Part shown: piece after piece, positions 60,230 through 64,000 of the stretch
Numbering within the stretch: position 1 is the stretch's first letter
Layout: the number at the start of each line of letters is the position of its first letter
NCBI GenBank assembly: GCA_014302835.1
Contig: CP060294.1
Location: 1-64,000 of the forward strand
Length of the DNA: 64,000 nt
DNA from: Pedobacter sp. PAMC26386
GTDB lineage: Bacteria; Bacteroidota; Bacteroidia; Sphingobacteriales; Sphingobacteriaceae
Direction of reading: 5' to 3'
Notes under the pieces: model-generated
Told to the model about the DNA's origin: nothing
The model's database searches: none
Seen by the model: the letters and a program-made list of their open reading frames with translations, nothing else
Translations under genes and position numbers: made by a program

Positions 60230-60829
60230 ATGAAAAAAATAATCCTATTCTCATTATTTGTCTGCTTTAGTGCAGTTGCCTTCGGCCAGATATTACCATC
60301 TTTCCAGTTTGGTGTTAAGGGAGGAGCTAATCTTTCTAAACTAAGCAGTCACAATACATTCAGTAGTGATAATTCAGCTGGTTATTACGCGGGTGTTTGG
60401 GCAAGAATCGGTGCGGCAGGTATACACTTCCAGCCAGAGCTTTATTTGTCAGGAAAAAACACAACAATGGTAAGTAATGATGCTGCAAGTGCGGGTGTTG
60501 AAAACAAAGTGAAATTTACAAGTCTTGATGTGCCCTTATTGATTGGCACTAAAATCGGTGCTGCGGGTGTAGGTCTACGTTTAAACACTGGTCCGGTAGT
60601 GTCATTTATTTTAGATAATAAACAATCTTTTGGTGCTGCAACTACCAATATTTTTAGTGGGGATTTCAAAAAACAAGCTGTTGCATGGCAGTTTGGTGCA
60701 GGTTTAGATCTGGGTAAATTGGGTGTTGACCTGAGATACGAAGCCGGTATCACCAAATTAGGAAAAGATGGTTATGATGGTCAGCGATTGAATTTATTCA
60801 CTTTAGGACTTGCCCTTAGACTTTTCTAA
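60230..60829 (+). CDS. PorT-like outer-membrane beta-barrel protein
   Basis: A 199-aa protein: signal peptide MKKIILFSLFVCFSAVAFGQ, then QFGVKGGANLSKLS, a usual start of Bacteroidota outer-membrane beta-barrel domains. Repeated amphipathic strands end in FTLGLALRLF, with a terminal Phe typical of barrel proteins. Probably an 8-strand barrel with unknown function. It is followed by a terminator at 60854. Confidence 0.88.
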   Translation: MKKIILFSLFVCFSAVAFGQILPSFQFGVKGGANLSKLSSHNTFSSDNSAGYYAGVWARIGAAGIHFQPELYLSGKNTTMVSNDAASAGVENKVKFTSLDVPLLIGTKIGAAGVGLRLNTGPVVSFILDNKQSFGAATTNIFSGDFKKQAVAWQFGAGLDLGKLGVDLRYEAGITKLGKDGYDGQRLNLFTLGLALRLF

Positions 60830-60853
60830 AAAACAATTCTTAAAATATTCTCT

Positions 60854-60887
60854 AAAGGGGTGAGCCATATTGGTCTACCCCTTTTTT
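60854..60887 (+). terminator. Terminator after the barrel gene
   Basis: Arms AAAGGGGT (60854-60861) and ACCCCTTT (60877-60884) with a 15-nt loop, then further T residues. Confidence 0.75.
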
Positions 60888-60937
60888 TGGCGTTAAATTT
60901 GCAGGAGCAATCTTCCACAACCTTAAATAGTTCAGCC

Positions 60938-61216
60938 ATGGGTATCAAAGATTTATTATTGAATGGAACAAGCTTTTTATTGCTAATGAAAGAGTATGCG
61001 ATCGATATCGCTGATATTAAAATTAAGGACGAAGAGGTCCTGACTGAACAGTTTTTGCAACACCCCCAGGTCAATAAAGAAAGCATTTGTATTGAAGGTA
61101 AAAATAAAGATGGAATAATTAATTTTTTTGGTACCCTTCATTATAATATGCTGAACAAATTAGCTGTATTTGAAATGCATGGATTTGAGCGGACTGCATT
61201 GCAGGAACTAATTTAG
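60938..61216 (+). CDS. Small protein of unknown function
   Basis: A 92-aa protein started at the ATG at 60938 (MGIKDLLLNGTSFLLLMKEY); an upstream in-frame GTG at 60860 lies within the preceding terminator and is rejected. Central ILE/ASP-rich and charged segments suggest a small alpha/beta protein. I do not recognise it. It is convergent with the YihY/BrkB gene. Confidence 0.55.
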   Translation: MGIKDLLLNGTSFLLLMKEYAIDIADIKIKDEEVLTEQFLQHPQVNKESICIEGKNKDGIINFFGTLHYNMLNKLAVFEMHGFERTALQELI

Positions 61217-61223
61217 GATGTTT

Positions 61224-62132
61224 TTAAACCTCTTTGAGCTCATAATTAAACGCACCTTTGATGGGGCGTATGGGAGTCTCTTTGGCATCACTTAATATCT
61301 TTACGAAACAGGCTCCGAAGTAAAATATGAAAGAAGAGTAAAATACAAAAAGCATAATCAGGACAATAGAACCGGATGCTCCATATATGTTTCCTATGTT
61401 GCTCATAGGTAAAGCAATACGTAGAATGTATTTTCCGAGTGTGAACAGTATTCCGGTCAGTATACCGCCTCTGATAGAAGATTTCCACGTTGGTCTTCCA
61501 CTTGTCAGGAACCGGAATAAAACACTGAACCAGGTAGTCACAATCGCAATAAACAAGAGCTGGTTTAAGATAAGCAAAAACACCCGGCCAAAAGTAGGGG
61601 CGGTTGAGTTCAGATAAACACTTATAATGGCCTGAACACTATCGGTAAGCAGGCCCACAAAAAACAGGATACCTGCCAGCAGGATAATCACCATAGATCT
61701 TACCCTTATCTTTAGTTTAAACAAAAAGCTGGTGTGATCTTTCATCCCGATAGACCAAATCTGATCCATAGAGTTCTTAATCACAGCAAAAAGTGTGGTC
61801 GCTACAAAGAGGAAAAAAATGAAACTCAGTAGTGTCGCATACCATTTATGGTCCATTCCCCTGATGTTTCTCAAAGTTTGTCTGATCTGCTGTGTACTGC
61901 TGTCATCCAGAAGGGTTCCCAGACGTTCAAAAATTCTGTTAACCAGAGTTTTTCGGTCTATGAAAAAGCCAAATAATCTAATCAGAATCAATAAGATGGG
62001 TGGTAAAGCAAAGTTGGCAAAAAAAGCAGTTGCTCCAGCCAGTCTTAGCGGATCGTTTTTTTGAAACAGTTTAAACGCTTTCCGGAAATGTATAGTGAAA
62101 ATATGAACTCTCTGGATTGTATAGTTAAACAT
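61224..62132 (-). CDS. YihY/BrkB family membrane protein
   Basis: A 302-aa inner-membrane protein with about six transmembrane helices. LRLAGATAFFANFALPPILL near the N-terminus and IYGASGSIVLIMLFVFYSSFIFYFGACF near the C-terminus match the YihY/BrkB pattern. The family was once called ribonuclease BN by mistake; its true function is unclear, possibly transport. The family call is firm. Confidence 0.9.
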   Translation of the reverse strand: MFNYTIQRVHIFTIHFRKAFKLFQKNDPLRLAGATAFFANFALPPILLILIRLFGFFIDRKTLVNRIFERLGTLLDDSSTQQIRQTLRNIRGMDHKWYATLLSFIFFLFVATTLFAVIKNSMDQIWSIGMKDHTSFLFKLKIRVRSMVIILLAGILFFVGLLTDSVQAIISVYLNSTAPTFGRVFLLILNQLLFIAIVTTWFSVLFRFLTSGRPTWKSSIRGGILTGILFTLGKYILRIALPMSNIGNIYGASGSIVLIMLFVFYSSFIFYFGACFVKILSDAKETPIRPIKGAFNYELKEV

Positions 62133-62231
62133 GCCTCTCTGGTTGCCGATGAAGCCCGAAAGTACTTAAATTTTCTGAATGGGAAGAGAGAAAAAAATAT
62201 TGTATAATAGAAAAAATACAGAAGAAGGGGG

Positions 62232-62303
62232 TTGTTTACCAGGGAAAGCTCGCAGGAGACCTAAAGGCATTCCCACGAGTTATACCTGGTTTTTTGTAAA
62301 CAA
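62232..62303. ncRNA. Possible structured RNA element A
   Basis: Outer arms TTGTTTAC (62232-62239) and GTAAACAA (62296-62303) enclose nested pairs: ACCAGG with CCTGGT, GGGAA with TTCCC and CTCG with CGAG. Several nested helices in 72 nt suggest a folded RNA. The strand and expression are unknown; it may simply be leader or repeat DNA. Confidence 0.3.
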
Positions 62304-62538
62304 TTTAGCTAAACACACCACATAATTAACTAAACAACACACCATACAGTGGTAAACACTATATAAGTAATATTAAGATAAGAACCCCTGGTACAGTTGA
62401 AACTTACCCGGTATAATAGACTATAATATTTAACAGATAAAGCATTGAATTGTTATTCGTTGCCGTTGTAAAAATATAGTCCGTATAGGTAAGACGCATG
62501 AAACTGTAAATACCCCTACGTTGTTTTTAATTTTTTTT

Positions 62539-62622
62539 AAAAGAAATGTGCTTATGTGATGACATCGTACTCCTTACCCCCTCAGACAAGATTATACGGC
62601 CAGAACACAGCACATTTCTTTT
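62539..62622. ncRNA. Possible structured RNA element B (14-bp arms)
   Basis: AAAAGAAATGTGCT (62539-62552) and AGCACATTTCTTTT (62609-62622) are perfect 14-bp arms around 56 nt. The element ends 14 bp from the hppD stop, and a T-run follows on the plus strand. It could be a small RNA, a 3' UTR structure of hppD, or a miniature repeat. Confidence 0.35.
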
Positions 62623-62636
62623 GCAATTTTTTTTAT

Positions 62637-63764
62637 TTAAAGATTTCCTCTTAATTCTTGTTCACGTTCTAATGACTCAAACAACGCTTTAAAGTTTCCG
62701 GCACCAAAAGATTGCGCACCTTTTCTTTGAATAATCTCAAAAAACAAAGTTGGACGATCCTGAACTGGCTTAGTAAAGATCTGGAGTAAATAACCTTCTT
62801 CATCGTAATCTACTAAAATTCCCAGTTCCTGTAAAGGCGCTATATCTTCATCAATTTTTCCAACACGTTCCAGTAAAGTCTCATAATAAGCCTTTGGTGG
62901 TGGGCTCAGAAATTCTACTCCACGTACTTTCATATCTCTGACTGTTTGAATAATATCATGCGTAGCTACAGCAATATGCTGTACACCTTCACCCTCGTAA
63001 AACTCTAAATACTCTTCGATTTGTGATTTCTTTTTACCTTCAGCAGGCTCATTGATAGGAAACTTCACATAACCGTTTTTGTTGCTCATTACCTTACTCA
63101 TCAAGGCAGAGTATTCAGTGTTGATCTGTTTATCATCAAAAGAAAGTATATTTTTGAAGCCCATTACATCTTCATACCATTTCACAGCCTCATTCATTCT
63201 ATTCCAGCCTACATTTCCTACACAATGGTCAATATATAAAAGACCCGTGCCTCCTGGTTTATAGCCACCTTCTACAGCAACATAACCTGGCATAAATGCA
63301 CCTTTATAGTTTTTGCGCTCTACAAAAAGGTGAACAGTTTCACCATAAGTATAAATACCTGCAGTGCGAACTTCACCAAACTCATCTGTTAAGGTTTTAG
63401 GCTCCTGATAGGATACTGCACCACGTTTAACAGTTTCTTCGTACGCCTGGTAAGCATCGTCAACCCATAATGCAAGAATTTTAACTCCGTCACCATGTTT
63501 TTTGATGTGGTCTATAATTAACCCTTCAGAGTTCAGTGGGGTAGTTAGTACCAATCTTATTTTTCCCTGTTGCAATACATAGGAAGCTCTATCCCTCAGG
63601 CCAGTTTCTGGTCCTGCATAAGCTACAGTTTCGAAACCAAAGGCCGTTTTATAAAAGTGTGCAGATTGTTTTGCATTACCTACATAAAGCTCAAGATGGT
63701 CTGTGCCATTAAGCGGCAGGAAATCACGTACATCTGTGTCTTTTTCTACAACTAGTGTTTGCAT
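62637..63764 (-). CDS. hppD: 4-hydroxyphenylpyruvate dioxygenase
   Basis: A 375-aa Fe(II) enzyme that converts 4-hydroxyphenylpyruvate to homogentisate. Two vicinal-oxygen-chelate domains are visible. The iron ligands are His180 (LLYIDHCVGN), His263 (GVQHIAVATHD) and Glu343 (LFFEIIQRKGA), all in the expected positions. The length is typical. It lies 56 nt downstream of hmgA on the same strand, so the two consecutive steps of tyrosine breakdown are likely cotranscribed. Confidence 0.97.
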   Translation of the reverse strand: MQTLVVEKDTDVRDFLPLNGTDHLELYVGNAKQSAHFYKTAFGFETVAYAGPETGLRDRASYVLQQGKIRLVLTTPLNSEGLIIDHIKKHGDGVKILALWVDDAYQAYEETVKRGAVSYQEPKTLTDEFGEVRTAGIYTYGETVHLFVERKNYKGAFMPGYVAVEGGYKPGGTGLLYIDHCVGNVGWNRMNEAVKWYEDVMGFKNILSFDDKQINTEYSALMSKVMSNKNGYVKFPINEPAEGKKKSQIEEYLEFYEGEGVQHIAVATHDIIQTVRDMKVRGVEFLSPPPKAYYETLLERVGKIDEDIAPLQELGILVDYDEEGYLLQIFTKPVQDRPTLFFEIIQRKGAQSFGAGNFKALFESLEREQELRGNL

Positions 63765-63820
63765 GTTCTTGTTTTTTTATTGATTTAAAAAAATGGTTAG
63801 GTATAAGAGTCAGTTTTTTA

Positions 63821-64000
63821 TTATTCAACATTGATTTGCCAGCTCTTGTGATAGTTTTCGTCTTCAATTGCCAGAGCATCCTCAGTTAGCATAAGTGGAC
63901 GAAAAGGGTCAATCATTACTGCCAGTTCTTCCGTACTTTCCTTGCCAATTGATTTTTCTACTGTACCAGGGTGCGGTCCATGTGGAATGCCTCCAGGATG
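63821..64000 (-). CDS. hmgA: Homogentisate 1,2-dioxygenase, C-terminal end (partial)
   Basis: The last 59 codons of a gene that continues beyond the window end. The protein ends with HPGGIPHGPHPGTVEKSIG and then a tail closing YHKSWQINVE. The HGPHPG-type motif with DPFRPLMLTEDAL is characteristic of homogentisate dioxygenase C-termini. The enzyme opens the ring of homogentisate made by the adjacent hppD. The frame is open to the window edge. Confidence 0.9.
   Translation of the reverse strand, partial: HPGGIPHGPHPGTVEKSIGKESTEELAVMIDPFRPLMLTEDALAIEDENYHKSWQINVE

Larger units (their letters stand above)
62133..62636. other. 504-bp intergenic region rich in inverted repeats
   Basis: Between hppD (3' end) and the YihY/BrkB gene (5' end), both on the minus strand. 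I see no supported gene. It holds two structured elements (62232-62303 and 62539-62622) and many AT-rich stretches. Confidence 0.6.

Overview
The window comes from the chromosome of a Bacteroidota bacterium, most likely a Sphingobacteriaceae member close to Pedobacter. This rests on the gene content (histone-H1-like Hc1 protein, TonB receptor with a CarboxypepD-like N-terminus, LytS/LytTR pair, Bacteroidota-type FtsL and FtsZ tail), weak Shine-Dalgarno sequences, TTG/TAnnTTTG promoter elements and moderate AT richness. The species cannot be fixed from sequence reading alone. No prophage, insertion sequence, CRISPR array or integron was seen; the window is mostly vertically inherited core genome.

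Layout: (1) 1-5490 is the downstream half of an rRNA operon: 16S 3' tip, tRNA-Ile(GAT), tRNA-Ala(TGC), 23S and 5S, then an opposite-strand aspartyl protease/PDZ gene and a second isolated 5S copy with its own terminator. (2) 5690-8387 is a glycolytic group: GAPDH, a GNAT acetyltransferase overlapping it, and phosphoglycerate kinase. (3) 8467-24524 is a compact division/cell-wall (dcw) cluster: mraZ-rsmH-ftsL-ftsI-murE-mraY-murD-ftsW-murG-murC-ftsQ-ftsA-ftsZ. It is preceded by phased MraZ-type boxes and has a DnaA-box cluster before ftsZ. (4) 24631-31550 holds an alpha-oxoamine synthase, a 59-aa Hc1 protein, dapA, ligA, an AcpH-like protein and tyrS. (5) 31551-35381 is a minus-strand set: Ntn-hydrolase acylase, small membrane protein, LuxE-like enzyme. 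(6) 35674-40721 is a glycan set: GH31 glucosidase, glgB and a GNAT. (7) 40765-47815 combines an iron-uptake-like group (Cys/His protein, TonB receptor, PepSY protein) with an outer-membrane protein/LytS/LytTR group. (8) 48323-52919 is a sugar-metabolism locus: pfkA, an altered BadF-type kinase and gapA in one operon, a divergent Nudix-HTH regulator whose Nudix box has lost catalytic residues, and an intact BadF-type kinase. (9) 53465-56591 is ltaE-accC-ribE. (10) 56622-62132 has a TPR protein, a small helical protein, a 7TM histidine kinase, an outer-membrane barrel, a small protein and a YihY/BrkB protein. (11) 62637-64000 is tyrosine catabolism (hppD and the 3' end of hmgA).

The most interesting signals are regulatory rather than a new enzyme system: three perfect DnaA boxes before ftsZ, 10-bp-phased GTGG boxes before mraZ, a perfect 40-bp palindrome at the TPR gene start, a 22-bp palindrome before glgB, and the pfkA/altered kinase/gapA operon facing a degenerate Nudix regulator. 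I found no clear candidate for a wholly new defence or mobile system.
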